DNA of 64,000 bases, taken from Palleronia salina. GTDB lineage: Bacteria > Pseudomonadota > Alphaproteobacteria > Rhodobacterales > Rhodobacteraceae. Positions within the stretch are counted from its first letter, which is position 1. Each line of letters starts with the position of its first letter. The position numbers and the translations under genes were made by a program. The stretch spans positions 62,001 through 126,000 of the forward strand of contig NZ_FQZA01000008.1 in assembly GCF_900141995.1 (NCBI RefSeq), given 5' to 3'. Positions 18,130 through 27,564 of this stretch are shown piece after piece. A model generated the notes under the pieces. That model did no database searches. It was not told where the DNA came from and saw nothing but the letters and a program-made list of their open reading frames with translations.

Positions 18130-19818
18130 ATGGAGACGGGCCGCGGGCCTCAGAACTGGTCGTTGACACAGACCACGCTCAGCGCCTGCCGTGACGGCTG
18201 GCGGGTCTTGCGCAACCGCGGTCCCGGCCAGATCCAGTTCTGGTTCATCGCGCTGGCCGTCGGCGTCGCCTCGGGCTTTGCCGCGCTGTTCTTCCGCAAG
18301 GGCATCAACTGGCTGCAGGCAACGCTTTACGGCACCGACGACATCTCGGCGCTGACCAGCTTCGCGCAGGAATTGCCGTGGTACCTGATCGTGGCCTACC
18401 CGGTCTGCGGCGGCCTGGTGGTGGGGCTGATCCTCAATCACTTCACCAAGGACGGGCGCGTGCGCTCGGTTGCCGACGTGATTGAGGGGGCCGCGCTTTA
18501 CGACGGACGGGTCGAGGTAAAGGCGGGACTGGCCAGCGCCGCGTCTTCTCTCATCACGCTGGGGTCGGGCGGGTCGTCGGGCCGGGAAGGGCCGGTGGTG
18601 CACCTGGCTGCCGTCATCGCCACCTGGGTCAACAACCTGATCCGGGCCAACGGGATCACCGCGCGCGACCTTCTGGGCTGTGCCGTGGCCGCCGCCGTGT
18701 CGGCCAGTTTCAACGCGCCCATCGCGGGGGCGCTTTTCGCGCTCGAGGTCGTGTTGCGGCACTTCGCGGTGCACGCCTTCGCACCCATCGTCATCGCCAG
18801 CGCGGCCGGAACGGTCATCAACCGGCTGGAGTTCGGCGACGTGACCGAGTTCAGGCTGATCGAGGACGGGGTGCTGACCTTCTACCAGGAGCTTCCCGCC
18901 TTCCTGCTGCTGGGGCTGGTCTGCGGACTGGTCGCCGTCATCCTGATGCACGCGATCTTCTGGACGGACCGGGTCGCCAGCACAGGCCGCGAGAAGCTGG
19001 GCCTGCCACGCTGGAGCCGCCCGATGCTGGCCGGTCTGCTGCTGGGCCTGCTGGCCATCGAGTTTCCCGCCATCATCGGCGTGGGCTACGAGACCACGTC
19101 GCTGGCGCTGACCGGGCAGTTGCTGCTGCACGAGGTCATGGTGCTGGCCGTGGTGAAGACGGCCGCCGTCGCCATCACCATGGGGGGACGCATGGGGGGC
19201 GGCGTCTTCTCGCCCTCGCTCATGCTGGGCGCGCTGACGGGCCTCGGCTTCGGGCTGGTGGCCACCAGCATCTTTCCGGATGTCTCGGGGGCCGAAACGC
19301 TCTACGCGCTCGCGGGCATGGGGGCTTTGGCGGCGGCGGTGCTGGGCGCGCCGATCTCGACCACGTTGATCGTGTTCGAGCTGACGGGCGACTGGCAGAC
19401 CGGGCTGGCGGTGATGGTGGCGGTCAGCACCTCGACCGCGCTGGCGTCACGGCTGGTGGATCGCAGTTTCTTCCTGACCCAGCTGGAGAACCGCAACATC
19501 CATCTCAGCAAGGGGCCGCAGGCCTACCTTCTGTCCATGTTCCGGGTGCAGAACGTCATGCGCGGACCCGATCACCCCCACGCGGCCCCGCGCAAGGACA
19601 TCTGGGACGCGATCGAGGCCGGCGTCCACGTCGAGGGCGACGCCACGCTGGAAGAGGCGATGCCGCTGTTCGAGGAGACCAGCCGCCTGTTCCTGCCGGT
19701 GGTGCGGATCGGCGCCAAGGGCGAGCCGCCCGAGGTGCTGGGCGCGCTGTTCCACGTGGATGCCCTGCGCGCCTACAACCGCGCGCTGGCCGCCACGGCG
19801 GCCGAGGAACATTCCTGA
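18130..19818 (+). CDS. ClC-family chloride channel or Cl-/H+ antiporter
   Basis: The 562-residue membrane protein has the three ClC selectivity motifs: GSGGSSGREGP (with the gating Glu), the middle segment SFNAPIAGALFALE, and GGRMGGGVFSPSLMLGA. A hydrophobic core to about residue 440 is followed by a cytoplasmic tail with a CBS-like segment (VQNVMRG onward). ClC proteins move chloride across the inner membrane, often in exchange for protons. The start is uncertain: ATG at 18130 is used, but ATG codons at 18088 and 18043 are in frame. Confidence 0.92.
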   Translation: METGRGPQNWSLTQTTLSACRDGWRVLRNRGPGQIQFWFIALAVGVASGFAALFFRKGINWLQATLYGTDDISALTSFAQELPWYLIVAYPVCGGLVVGLILNHFTKDGRVRSVADVIEGAALYDGRVEVKAGLASAASSLITLGSGGSSGREGPVVHLAAVIATWVNNLIRANGITARDLLGCAVAAAVSASFNAPIAGALFALEVVLRHFAVHAFAPIVIASAAGTVINRLEFGDVTEFRLIEDGVLTFYQELPAFLLLGLVCGLVAVILMHAIFWTDRVASTGREKLGLPRWSRPMLAGLLLGLLAIEFPAIIGVGYETTSLALTGQLLLHEVMVLAVVKTAAVAITMGGRMGGGVFSPSLMLGALTGLGFGLVATSIFPDVSGAETLYALAGMGALAAAVLGAPISTTLIVFELTGDWQTGLAVMVAVSTSTALASRLVDRSFFLTQLENRNIHLSKGPQAYLLSMFRVQNVMRGPDHPHAAPRKDIWDAIEAGVHVEGDATLEEAMPLFEETSRLFLPVVRIGAKGEPPEVLGALFHVDALRAYNRALAATAAEEHS

Positions 19819-19830
19819 CCTGTCGAAACC

Positions 19831-20172
19831 TTACAGCTGCTCGACCGTCACGCCCTCGTCCTTGAAGGCGAGGTGCCCGGCGATCGCCTCGGCACCCTCG
19901 GTCGGCGTCTCATAGCTCCACGCCGCGTCCTTCAGCGTCATGCTCTTGGTCTGGATGTGGAAATACGTCGCCTCGCCCTTCAGCGGGCAGGTGGTTTTCT
20001 TGTCCGAGGGGTCCAGAAACGCCATGGCAAGGTCGCCGCGTGGGAAATAGACGACATCCTCGTAGCCGTCCTCGCGCAAGATCAGCGCGTCGGCGGATTC
20101 GCCCAGCACGGCGCCGCCCGCGCGTACGACCCAGGTGCCTTCTGCCGTCTCGATGGTCATGTTGCCGGCCAT
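19831..20172 (-). CDS. DUF427 family protein
   Basis: This 113-residue protein has the compact all-beta DUF427 pattern: GTWVVRAGGAVLGES, VVYFPRGDLAMAFLDPSDKKT and CPLKGEATYFHI, followed by AAWSYETP. DUF427 proteins are common in bacteria and have no established function. It converges with the ClC gene 12 bases away and lies downstream of the aminopeptidase P gene's 3' end on the same strand. Confidence 0.85.
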   Translation of the reverse strand: MAGNMTIETAEGTWVVRAGGAVLGESADALILREDGYEDVVYFPRGDLAMAFLDPSDKKTTCPLKGEATYFHIQTKSMTLKDAAWSYETPTEGAEAIAGHLAFKDEGVTVEQL

Positions 20173-20253
20173 GCCGCGCCTCCCTGCCTCGTGTTCCTTG
20201 GGGCGGACCCTAGCAGATCCCTCGCGTCTGACAACGCCGCCCCGTCGCGCGGA

Positions 20254-22062
20254 TCAGAGGGGGGCCGTCGCCGTCCGGAGCCAATCGGCCACACCGGGCT
20301 CGACCCGCTGGGCCAAGCGCTCGTAGACGCCGGCGTGGTAGTCATCGATCCAGGCCCGCTCGCCCGGCGACAGGGCATCGGCGTCGATCAGGCGGCGGTC
20401 GATGGGCACCCAGGTCAGCGTGTCGAAGTCCAGCATGTCGCGCCCCGGGTCACCGCCGTCGATGGGCGGGGCAGGGCGGACCACGACCAGGTTTTCGATC
20501 CGGATGCCCCAGGCGCCCGCACGGTAATAGCCCGGCTCGTTCGACAGGATCATGCCGGGCCGAAGCGGCTCCTCGCTCATCCGGCTCAGACGCTGCGGCC
20601 CCTCGTGAACGCTCAGGTAGACGCCGACGCCATGGCCCGTACCGTGGCCGTAATCCTGACCCGCCATCCAGAGAGGCGCACGTGCCAGCGCGTCGAGGTC
20701 GCGACCGGCAAGGCCCTGCGGCCAGCGTGCCCGGCTCACGGCGATCATGCCCTTCAGCACCCTGGTGAACGCCGCCACCTGCTCGGCGTCGGGCGGTCCC
20801 ACGGCCACCGTGCGGGTGATGTCGGTGGTGCCGTCCACGTATTGCCCGCCCGAATCCACCAGCAGCAGGTCGCCCGTCGCGACCGCGCGGTTGCTCTCGG
20901 TATTCACGCGGTAATGGGTGATCGACCCGTTCGGCCCGGTGCCGGCGATGGTGTCGAAGCTGATATCGCGCAGCGCGTTGGTGGCGCGCCGGAAGCCTTC
21001 CAGCGCGGTGGCCACGTCGATCTCGGTGAGGGTCTCGCCCTGCGTGACCCCGTCGAGCCGCCCCTCCAGCCAGGCGAGGAACGCGCACATTGCCGCGCCA
21101 TCGCGCAGGTGCGCCTCGGTCGTGGCGGCGATCTCGGCCGCGCTCTTGCAGGCCTTGGGCAGCATGCAGGGATCGGGCGCCCAGTCCACGCGGCTGCCCG
21201 CGTTTTCCAGCGCCAGGCCTACGGCGTGCGGCGCGCTGTCCCGGTCCACCCGCACCACGCCGTCGAGCGCGGCCAGCGCGGCGACCAACCCGTCGGGCGG
21301 AAGCACGTCGACACCGTCCATCTCCACGTCGCGCAGCTTTTCGTGTGCCATGAACAGCCGGACGGCGCCGCCCGCCGCCTCGACCAGGGCGAAGCCATGG
21401 GCGACCGGGATGCGGGGGATGTCGCTGCCGCGGATGTTCAGCAGCCACGCGATCGAGTCGGGCAGGCTCAGCACCGCCCAGTCCTGCCCGGCATCGCGCA
21501 GGTCCTTGGCGATGCGCGCGCATTTCTCGGCGCGGGTGGCCCCGGCCAGGTCGTCGGGATAGGCGGAAACCGCCCCCAGAGGCGGGCCGGGCTGGTCGTC
21601 CCAGATCGCGTCCACAGGGTTATCCACAGGGCGCAGCGCGATGTTGCGCGGGGCGAGCGCTCTTTCCAGCGCCTCGACCTCGGCGCGGGTGTGCAGCCAC
21701 GGGTCGAGACCAACGACCGACGACTCGGGCAGGATATCTGCCAGCCAGGGGCCGGGCCGCTCAGCCGGAAAGTCCACGATTTCAAAGTCGTCGGCGCATT
21801 GCGCGCGGGCTTGGAGGGTGTAGCGGCCATCGGCGAAGACCGCGGCACGCTCGGCTGTCACGACGCAGATCCCGGCCGAGCCGGTAAAGCCCGTCAGCCA
21901 TTGCAAACGCGCGTCGCGGTCAGAGACATATTCGCCTTGGTACGCGTCGGCCCGGGGCACAAGGAATGCGTCAAGCCCCTGTTCCGAAATGGTTTTTCGC
22001 AGCGCGGCCAATCTCGGCGGCCCCTGCTCGGGCCGCGCCGTGACGGTGAAATCCTGAAACAT
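20254..22062 (-). CDS. Aminopeptidase P family protein (M24 metallopeptidase)
   Basis: The 602-residue cytoplasmic enzyme should remove N-terminal residues ahead of proline. It has two creatinase-like N-terminal domains (AFLVPRADAYQGEYV, then LTGFTGSAGICVVT) and a C-terminal pita-bread domain. Metal ligands are visible: two Asp in VDSGGQYVDGTTDITRTV, His in GHGTGHGVGVYLSVHEGP, Glu in LSNEPGYY, and Glu in IRIENLVVV. The three-domain length resembles eukaryotic-type APP1 and many alphaproteobacterial Xaa-Pro aminopeptidases. It lies 27 bases downstream of cobT on the same strand. Confidence 0.93.
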   Translation of the reverse strand: MFQDFTVTARPEQGPPRLAALRKTISEQGLDAFLVPRADAYQGEYVSDRDARLQWLTGFTGSAGICVVTAERAAVFADGRYTLQARAQCADDFEIVDFPAERPGPWLADILPESSVVGLDPWLHTRAEVEALERALAPRNIALRPVDNPVDAIWDDQPGPPLGAVSAYPDDLAGATRAEKCARIAKDLRDAGQDWAVLSLPDSIAWLLNIRGSDIPRIPVAHGFALVEAAGGAVRLFMAHEKLRDVEMDGVDVLPPDGLVAALAALDGVVRVDRDSAPHAVGLALENAGSRVDWAPDPCMLPKACKSAAEIAATTEAHLRDGAAMCAFLAWLEGRLDGVTQGETLTEIDVATALEGFRRATNALRDISFDTIAGTGPNGSITHYRVNTESNRAVATGDLLLVDSGGQYVDGTTDITRTVAVGPPDAEQVAAFTRVLKGMIAVSRARWPQGLAGRDLDALARAPLWMAGQDYGHGTGHGVGVYLSVHEGPQRLSRMSEEPLRPGMILSNEPGYYRAGAWGIRIENLVVVRPAPPIDGGDPGRDMLDFDTLTWVPIDRRLIDADALSPGERAWIDDYHAGVYERLAQRVEPGVADWLRTATAPL

Positions 22063-22089
22063 CCCAGTCCTTTCCGCGCGTCCGGCGCG

Positions 22090-23964
22090 TCACCCCGCGT
22101 GCTTCATGCCCAGCACGCGCGCCCGCTTGCGCGGGTCGCTGTCGAACAAGCCGGCCAGCTGCTCGGTCATGGCGCCGGCCAGCTGCTCGGCATCGGTGAT
22201 CGTGACCGCGCGGCTGTAGTAGCGGGTCACGTCGTGGCCGATGCCGATGGCGATCAGCTCGACCTGCTTGCGCCGCTCGACCATGGCGATCACGTCGCGC
22301 AGGTGTTTTTCGAGATAGTTCGCGGGGTTCACCGACAGCGTGCTGTCATCCACAGGGGCCCCGTCCGAGATCACCATCAGGATCTTGCGCGCCTCGGGCC
22401 GCTGCACCAGCCGCTTGTGCGCCCATTCCAGCGCCTCGCCGTCGATGTTTTCCTTCAGCAGGCCTTCTTTCATCATCAGGCCAAGGTTCGTGCGCGCCCG
22501 CCGCCACGGCGCGTCCGCGCCCTTGTAGATGATGTGGCGCAGGTCGTTCAGGCGCCCGGGCCGCTGCGGCCGCCCGGCGTTCAGCCATGCCTCGCGCGCC
22601 TGACCGCCTTTCCAGGCGCGGGTGGTGAAGCCCAGCACCTCGGTCTTGACGTCGCAGCGTTCCAGTGTCTGCGACAGCACGTCTGCGCAGATCGCGGCGA
22701 TGCTGATGGGCCGCCCGCGCATGGAGCCCGAGTTGTCCAGCAGGATGGTCACCACCGTGTCGCGGAACTCGGTGTCCTTCTCGACCTTGAAGCTCAGCGG
22801 CGTGGTGGGGTTGGCCACGACTCGCGCCAGGCGTCCCGCGTCGAGCGTGCCTTCCTCGAGATCGAACTCCCAGCTGCGGTTCTGCTTGGCCTGAAGCCGT
22901 CGCTGCAGCTTGTTGGCCAGACGCCCCACAGCGCCCTTGATGGGCTCGAGCTGCTTGTCGAGATACGCGCGCAGGCGTTCGAGCTCGGCCGGCTCGGCCA
23001 GCTCTTCCGCGCGGATGATCTCGTCGTGGGCCTGGTCGAACACCTCGTAGCCGGGATCGGCCTCGGACACGGGCGGCGGGGGCGGCGGCTCGGTCGGGGC
23101 GTCGCCCTCGGGCACCTCCTGCTCCTCGCCCGACTCCATGTCGGCCTCGTCGTCCATCGAGATCTCGGCCTGGGCGGCGTCCTGCGTCTGCTCCTGGCTC
23201 TGGGCGGCGTCCGCCTCCTGGCTGTCGGCCTCGTCCTCGTCGCCGGTGCTGTCGGGCTCGTCGCCGTCCTGGGGCTCGTCCTCGGGGGTCGCCTCGTCGT
23301 CGGTATCCTCGGCGTCCGGGTCATCGCCCAGTTGGTCGCCGTAGCCCAGGTCGTCGATGATCTGGCGTGCCATGCGGGCGAAGGCGGCCTGGTCGGCCAG
23401 GTTGCCCTGCAGCCCCTCCAGCGTGGGGCCGGCCTGTCCCTGGAAGAACTCGCGCCACAATCCGGCGGCCTGCTCGGCGCCCTCGGGCAGGTCGCGCCCG
23501 GTGGCCATCTGCCGGATCAGGTAGCCGGCCGCGACCGACAGGGGCACCTCCTCGCGCTCGCCCACGTTGTCGTAGCCCTTGCGCGACGCCTCGACCGCGA
23601 TGCGCGCGTCGATATTGCCCGCGGTGCCGGGCATGGTGCGGGCGCCCACCGCCTCGCAGCGGGCATGCTCCATGGCCTCGTAAAGGTCGCGCGCCATCTG
23701 GCCCTGCGGCGCGTAGTGGTTGAAGGTCCCCGCGTCGTGGTGCCGGCGGCGCAGCGCGTAGCCGTCCGCGGTGCCGCGCGCCAGCAGGACCTCGTCGCGG
23801 GTCATGCGGCGGCTGATCTGCGGCAGGCGCAGCCCGTCATTGTTCATGCCCGGCGGATCGACCGAGTAGGTCACGCCCATCTCGGGATCGTCGGCCAGGA
23901 CGCGCGTGGCCTCGGCCAGCGCCTTCTTGAACGGATCGGAGGGATTGTCGGGTGGCTTGCTCAT
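22090..23964 (-). CDS. cobT: Cobaltochelatase subunit CobT
   Basis: CobT is the large subunit of the ATP-dependent aerobic cobaltochelatase (CobNST) that inserts cobalt into hydrogenobyrinic acid diamide. The 624-residue protein has a helical N-terminus, a very acidic, low-complexity middle (about residues 212-310, rich in Asp, Glu, Ser and Gln), and a C-terminal von Willebrand A domain with the metal-ion site DNSGSMRG. The acidic linker is normal for CobT. cobS lies upstream on the same strand, with a hairpin and a repeat copy between them. Confidence 0.95.
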   Translation of the reverse strand: MSKPPDNPSDPFKKALAEATRVLADDPEMGVTYSVDPPGMNNDGLRLPQISRRMTRDEVLLARGTADGYALRRRHHDAGTFNHYAPQGQMARDLYEAMEHARCEAVGARTMPGTAGNIDARIAVEASRKGYDNVGEREEVPLSVAAGYLIRQMATGRDLPEGAEQAAGLWREFFQGQAGPTLEGLQGNLADQAAFARMARQIIDDLGYGDQLGDDPDAEDTDDEATPEDEPQDGDEPDSTGDEDEADSQEADAAQSQEQTQDAAQAEISMDDEADMESGEEQEVPEGDAPTEPPPPPPVSEADPGYEVFDQAHDEIIRAEELAEPAELERLRAYLDKQLEPIKGAVGRLANKLQRRLQAKQNRSWEFDLEEGTLDAGRLARVVANPTTPLSFKVEKDTEFRDTVVTILLDNSGSMRGRPISIAAICADVLSQTLERCDVKTEVLGFTTRAWKGGQAREAWLNAGRPQRPGRLNDLRHIIYKGADAPWRRARTNLGLMMKEGLLKENIDGEALEWAHKRLVQRPEARKILMVISDGAPVDDSTLSVNPANYLEKHLRDVIAMVERRKQVELIAIGIGHDVTRYYSRAVTITDAEQLAGAMTEQLAGLFDSDPRKRARVLGMKHAG

Positions 23965-24009
23965 ACGCCTTATCTAGAAGGTGCGGGGCAGGGCACCAAG
24001 CGTCCGCCC

Positions 24010-24031
24010 CTTCATCTTTCCAAAAATACCT
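24010..24031 (-). repeat. Dispersed 22-base intergenic repeat, copy 3
   Basis: On the minus strand it reads AGGTATTT, TT, GGAAAGATGAAG. It lies about 50 bases past the cobS stop, after two GC-rich palindromes, and 46 bases before the cobT start. It could mark a partial transcript end between the two genes. Confidence 0.8.
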
Positions 24032-24039
24032 CGGAGAGC

Positions 24040-24077
24040 GCGAGAGGCGGCGCCTCTCGCACCGGCCCCGGGGCCGG
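24040..24077. repeat. Paired GC-rich hairpins in the cobS-cobT gap
   Basis: Two perfect inverted repeats stand side by side: GCGAGAGGC with GCCTCTCGC (3-base loop, 24040-24060) and the 16-base palindrome CCGGCCCCGGGGCCGG (24062-24077). They begin 3 bases after the cobS stop and precede the 22-base repeat in the direction of transcription. A role in attenuating or stabilising cobS mRNA is possible. Confidence 0.65.
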
Positions 24078-24080
24078 TTC

Positions 24081-25067
24081 TCAGCCCAGGCTCAGCGACG
24101 CGGCGCTTTCCGGCAACTCCTCGTCGAAGCAGCGCTGGTAGAACTCGGCCACGGTCTCGCGCTCCAGCTCGTCGCACTTGTTGAGGAAGGACAGCCGGAA
24201 GGCATAGCCCACGTCGTTGAAGATGTTGGCGTTCTGCGCCCAGGCGATGACCGTCCGGGGCGACATGACCGTGGACAGGTCGCCGTTCATGAACGCGGTG
24301 CGGGTCAGGTCCGCCACGGTCACCATCTGCCCGACCGTCCTGCGGCCGTCGTCGGAGTCGTAGCCCGGCAGCTTCGACAGGACGATCTCGACCTCGGCAT
24401 CGTGGTCCAGGTAGTTCAGCGTCGCCACAAGCGACCAGCGGTCCATCTGGCCCTGGTTGATCTGCTGGGTGCCGTGGTACAGCCCGGTCGTGTCGCCCAG
24501 GCCCACCGTGTTGGCGGTGGCGAACAGGCGGAAATAGGGATGCGGCGTCAGGACCTTGTTCTGGTCCAGCAGCGTCAGCTTGCCGTCCACTTCCAGGACG
24601 CGCTGGATCACGAACATCACGTCGGCGCGGCCGGCGTCGTACTCGTCGAACACGATGGCGGTGGGGTTGCGCAGGGCCCAGGGCAGGATGCCTTCCTGGA
24701 ACTCGGTGACCTGCTTGCCGTCGCGCAGCTTGATGGCGTCCTTGCCGATCAGGTCGATCCGGCTGATGTGGCTGTCCAGGTTCACGCGCACGCAGGGCCA
24801 GTTCAGCCGCGACGCCACCTGCTCGATATGGGTGGACTTGCCGGTGCCGTGATAGCCCTGGATCATGACGCGGCGGTTGTACTGGAACCCGGCCAGGATG
24901 GCCAAGGTCGTGTCGGGGTCGAAGCGGTAGGTGCTGTCGATATCGGGCACCCGGTCCGATGCGTCGTCGAACCCTTGGACCTTCATGTCGCTGTCGATGC
25001 CGAAAACCTCGCGGACCGAGATCTCGCGCGTGGGCTTGGCGTCGATGTCAATGCTGCCGTCGGGCAT
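24081..25067 (-). CDS. cobS: Cobaltochelatase subunit CobS
   Basis: CobS is the AAA+ ATPase subunit that works with CobT and CobN in cobalt insertion. The 328-residue protein has Walker [16 protein letters not shown], Walker [13 protein letters not shown], sensor 1 [19 protein letters not shown] and an Arg-rich lid region (RTVGQMVTV onward). The start [12 protein letters not shown] is the normal family N-terminus, so I place it at 25065-25067 rather than at the longer upstream start. cobT follows 116 bases downstream. Confidence 0.96.
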   Translation of the reverse strand: MPDGSIDIDAKPTREISVREVFGIDSDMKVQGFDDASDRVPDIDSTYRFDPDTTLAILAGFQYNRRVMIQGYHGTGKSTHIEQVASRLNWPCVRVNLDSHISRIDLIGKDAIKLRDGKQVTEFQEGILPWALRNPTAIVFDEYDAGRADVMFVIQRVLEVDGKLTLLDQNKVLTPHPYFRLFATANTVGLGDTTGLYHGTQQINQGQMDRWSLVATLNYLDHDAEVEIVLSKLPGYDSDDGRRTVGQMVTVADLTRTAFMNGDLSTVMSPRTVIAWAQNANIFNDVGYAFRLSFLNKCDELERETVAEFYQRCFDEELPESAASLSLG

Positions 25068-25246
25068 GGGAAATCCTTCTCGTCGGGGGCGTGCGGGGGC
25101 CGCGGTCGGCGTTGCGCGCGTGGTGCAACATATCCTGCGCCCGCGCAAGGAAAAGGGGATCGCGGGGATTGGCTCTGGTCACCGCCCCGCGCATTTGTTC
25201 AACTCGGTCCCGCAGTGGATGACCGGGTGAGGAACAAGGGCGGATC

Positions 25247-25792
25247 GTGGCGCGCAGCATTTCAGATGTCGAGGACATGATCCTCTCGGTGGCCGGGGGC
25301 GACCGGACGGCATTTTTGTCTCTTTATGACGCGACCAGTGCGAAACTCTTCGGTGTGTGCCTGCGTGTGTTGAATGACCGCGCCGAGGCCGAGGACGTTT
25401 TGCAGGAGGTGTTTCTGAAGGTCTGGCGCAACGCCGACCGCTACACGGCCAACGGGCTCAGCCCGATGACGTGGCTGATCACGGTGGCGCGCAACGCCGC
25501 CATCGACCGACTGCGCGCCCGAAAGCCGTCGACCGACGACGACAGCGCGCTGGAGCGGATGGCGGCGTCGGGGCCCGGCCCCGAGGCGTCGGCCATCGCG
25601 GCGGGCGAGGCGCGGCGGATCGCCGAGTGTCTCGGTGAACTCGATCCCCGGCGCGCCGACGCGGTGCGCGGGGCCTACCTGGACGGCCAGTCCTACAACG
25701 ACTTGGCCCGGCGCTTCGACGTGCCGCTGAACACGATGAGAACCTGGCTGCGCCGCAGCCTGCAAAGCCTGAGAGAGTGCCTGAGCCGATGA
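25247..25792 (+). CDS. ECF (extracytoplasmic function) sigma factor
   Basis: This 181-residue sigma-70 group 4 protein has region 2 (RAEAEDVLQEVFLKVW, then MTWLITVARNAAIDRLR) and region 4 (QSYNDLARRFDVPLNTMRTWLRRSLQSL) with a short linker and no regions 1 or 3. It starts with GTG at 25247-25249, preceded by AAGGGCGGA; an ATG ten codons later would remove part of region 2. The stop overlaps the anti-sigma start (ATGA), the usual arrangement for an ECF pair. Target genes are not known, but the exported MsrB two genes on is a candidate. Confidence 0.93.
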   Translation: MARSISDVEDMILSVAGGDRTAFLSLYDATSAKLFGVCLRVLNDRAEAEDVLQEVFLKVWRNADRYTANGLSPMTWLITVARNAAIDRLRARKPSTDDDSALERMAASGPGPEASAIAAGEARRIAECLGELDPRRADAVRGAYLDGQSYNDLARRFDVPLNTMRTWLRRSLQSLRECLSR

Positions 25793-26511
25793 GCCGCGAC
25801 GACAGCGACAGCCCGGAAAACGACCGCCCCGACGAGGTGCTTGCGGCCGAGTACGTGCTGCACCTGCTGGATCCGGCCGAGCGCAGCGCGGCCGAGACGC
25901 GGCTCGGGACCGACGGCGCCTTCCGCGCGCTGGTGGCCGAGTGGTCCGAGCGGCTGGTGCCCATGGCCGAGGAGATCCCGTCCGAGACACCGCCCGCCGG
26001 CCTGCGGCAGCGGCTGGCGGCCGAAACGGCGCCCCGCGCGCCGAAGCGCGAGCCGCGGTTCGCGGCCGGGCGGCGGCGCAGTTTCCTCGTGGGCCTGCTG
26101 GGCGGTGCGGGCGTTGCCGCCGCCGTCGCGCTGGCCTTCATGGTCGCCACGCCGCTGCTGGGCCCCGAACCGGGGCCGCGCTTCGCCGCCGACGTGACCT
26201 CGGAAAGCGAGGACCTGCTGGTGACGGCAAGCTACGACCCGGACGCGGCCGAGCTGACGGTGACCCGCGCCGCGGGGCAGGCGCCCGAGGGGCGGGTGCT
26301 GCAACTGTGGCTTCTGACCGAGGACCAGCCGCCCCACGCCGTGGGCGTGCTGCCCGATGACGGCTCGCTTTCGGTGCCGGTGATCCCGTTCTGGGGGCAG
26401 CGGATCCCGCAGGGCCGATTTGCCGTCAGCGTCGAGCCGCCCGGCGGGTCGACGGACGAGGTCGGACCCACCGGCGAGATCCTGGCCGTGGCCGAGGTGA
26501 CGCCGCGCTGA
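25789..26511 (+). CDS. Membrane anti-sigma factor, RskA-like
   Basis: The 240-residue protein has an N-terminal helical anti-sigma domain with [20 protein letters not shown], one membrane segment around residues 103-125 ([20 protein letters not shown]), and a periplasmic beta-rich domain with [19 protein letters not shown]. There is no HxxxCxxC zinc motif, so it belongs to the RskA type rather than the ZAS/ChrR type. It should hold the upstream ECF sigma factor at the membrane until a periplasmic signal triggers release. Its start overlaps the sigma stop by 4 bases. Confidence 0.88.
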   Translation: MSRDDSDSPENDRPDEVLAAEYVLHLLDPAERSAAETRLGTDGAFRALVAEWSERLVPMAEEIPSETPPAGLRQRLAAETAPRAPKREPRFAAGRRRSFLVGLLGGAGVAAAVALAFMVATPLLGPEPGPRFAADVTSESEDLLVTASYDPDAAELTVTRAAGQAPEGRVLQLWLLTEDQPPHAVGVLPDDGSLSVPVIPFWGQRIPQGRFAVSVEPPGGSTDEVGPTGEILAVAEVTPR

Positions 26512-26543
26512 CGCCCGATCACGCCTGCGCGAGGGCCCGAGGC

Positions 26544-26567
26544 AACCGCCGCCGGACCTTATACGTT
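26544..26567 (+). promoter_or_regulatory. Candidate ECF-type promoter upstream of msrB
   Basis: AACC (26544-26547) and CGTT (26564-26567) are separated by 16 bases, 34 bases before the msrB ATG. AAC-like -35 and CGTT-like -10 elements at this spacing are typical of ECF promoters. I found no matching pair upstream of the sigma gene, which weakens the assignment. Confidence 0.3.
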
Positions 26568-26600
26568 ACACCCGCAGGAGTTTTGCGGGAGAGAGAACAC

Positions 26601-27092
26601 ATGCACAGGCGACATTTCCTCAGCGGGGCGGCGGCCATGGCCCTGGTTCCGGTCGCGGGATGCGCGCAATCCGACGGCACCTTCGAGGTGACCCGCTCGG
26701 CGGACGAATGGCGCGACCTGCTCACCGCGCGCGAGTACGAGGTCATGCGGGAGGAAGGAACCGAGCGGGCCTATACCTCGCCCCTGAACGAGATCACGGC
26801 CGAGGGCGTCTACCACTGCAAGGGCTGCGACCAGGCGCTCTACCGGTCCGAGACGAAGTTCGATTCCGGCACCGGCTGGCCGTCATTCTACCAGGCGATG
26901 GACAATGCCGTGGCCACCAAGCCCGACCCCGGCTGGTTAGGCACCCGGACCGAGGTGCATTGCGATCGCTGCGGATCGCACCTTGGCCATATCTTCGACA
27001 ACGGTCCCCCGCCGACCGGCAAGCGGCACTGCATCAACGGCATTTCCATGGTGTTCCGGCCCGCGGGTGACGGCGCGCCGGTGGTGGGCTGA
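26601..27092 (+). CDS. msrB: Exported peptide-methionine (R)-S-oxide reductase
   Basis: MsrB reduces methionine-R-sulfoxide in damaged proteins. The 163-residue product starts MHRRHFLSGAAAMALVPVAGC, a signal with twin arginines and a possible lipobox (VAGC), so it should work in the periplasm or on a membrane. The enzyme domain has zinc-binding pairs CKGC and CDRC, the substrate pocket FDSGTGWPSF, and the catalytic Cys in RHCINGISM. Its place after an ECF sigma/anti-sigma pair suggests response to envelope oxidative stress. The ATG at 26601 is preceded by GGGAGAGAG. Confidence 0.95.
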   Translation: MHRRHFLSGAAAMALVPVAGCAQSDGTFEVTRSADEWRDLLTAREYEVMREEGTERAYTSPLNEITAEGVYHCKGCDQALYRSETKFDSGTGWPSFYQAMDNAVATKPDPGWLGTRTEVHCDRCGSHLGHIFDNGPPPTGKRHCINGISMVFRPAGDGAPVVG

Positions 27093-27104
27093 CACAGCCC
27101 GGCG

Positions 27105-27127
27105 CGGGGCGGCCGTGCGCCGCCCCG
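27105..27127. terminator. Hairpin between convergent msrB and glcG-like genes
   Basis: A perfect 9-bp stem (CGGGGCGGC / GCCGCCCCG) with a 5-base loop lies in the 46-base gap between the two gene ends. There is no T-run on either side, so efficient intrinsic termination is uncertain. Confidence 0.5.
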
Positions 27128-27138
27128 ACCGTATCGTC

Positions 27139-27564
27139 TCAGGCCTCGCCCGACAGGCCGGCGGCCTTCAGCGCGGCCAGACCGGCCTCGGCATCGTTGT
27201 CCGACGTGTCGCCGGTCACGCCAAGCGCCCCGATCACGGCACCTGCATCATCGCGGATCAGGATCCCGCCCGGCACCGGCACAACCGCGCCGCCGAACAC
27301 GCCGTTGGCGGCGGTCATGAAATAGTGCTGGTCCTCGGCCCGCTTCATCTGGGCCGACCCGGTCATCCCCAGCATCACCGCGCCGTAGGCCTTGCCATGG
27401 GCGATGGCGTAACGGCCCGGCGACGCGCCATCGGCCCGCTGGAAGGCCAGCGGATGGCCGCCCGCGTCGAGCACGATGGCCGAAAGCGGCTTCAGCCCGC
27501 GGCTCACGCCCTCGGTCAGGGTTTCGGTCACGGCCTTCAGGGCCTGTTCGGATGTGATGCTCAT
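27139..27564 (-). CDS. GlcG/HbpS family protein (DUF336)
   Basis: The 141-residue protein has the DUF336 features [32 protein letters not shown], and the glycine-rich end [24 protein letters not shown]. Members bind small ligands or heme. In E. coli the related glcG sits next to glcB in the glycolate operon, which matches the context here: it overlaps the malate synthase stop by 4 bases and must be cotranslated. Its exact biochemical role in glyoxylate metabolism is not established. Confidence 0.88.
   Translation of the reverse strand: MSITSEQALKAVTETLTEGVSRGLKPLSAIVLDAGGHPLAFQRADGASPGRYAIAHGKAYGAVMLGMTGSAQMKRAEDQHYFMTAANGVFGGAVVPVPGGILIRDDAGAVIGALGVTGDTSDNDAEAGLAALKAAGLSGEA

Noticed and set aside
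18061-18140. GGAAAGATG and GGGGAAGATG strings ahead of the ClC gene resembling part of the repeat
   Set aside because: Only 9-10 bases match and the AGGTATTT half is absent.
22950-23360. Low-complexity acidic tract in cobT as a repeat or frameshift
   Set aside because: An Asp/Glu-rich linker is normal for CobT, and the frame is intact to the VWA domain.
19873-24141. A very long (1422-codon) plus-strand open frame across the pepP and cobT region
   Set aside because: It lies opposite real minus-strand genes, shows His/Arg/Gly-rich shadow composition, and matches no protein family. Such frames are common in GC-rich DNA.
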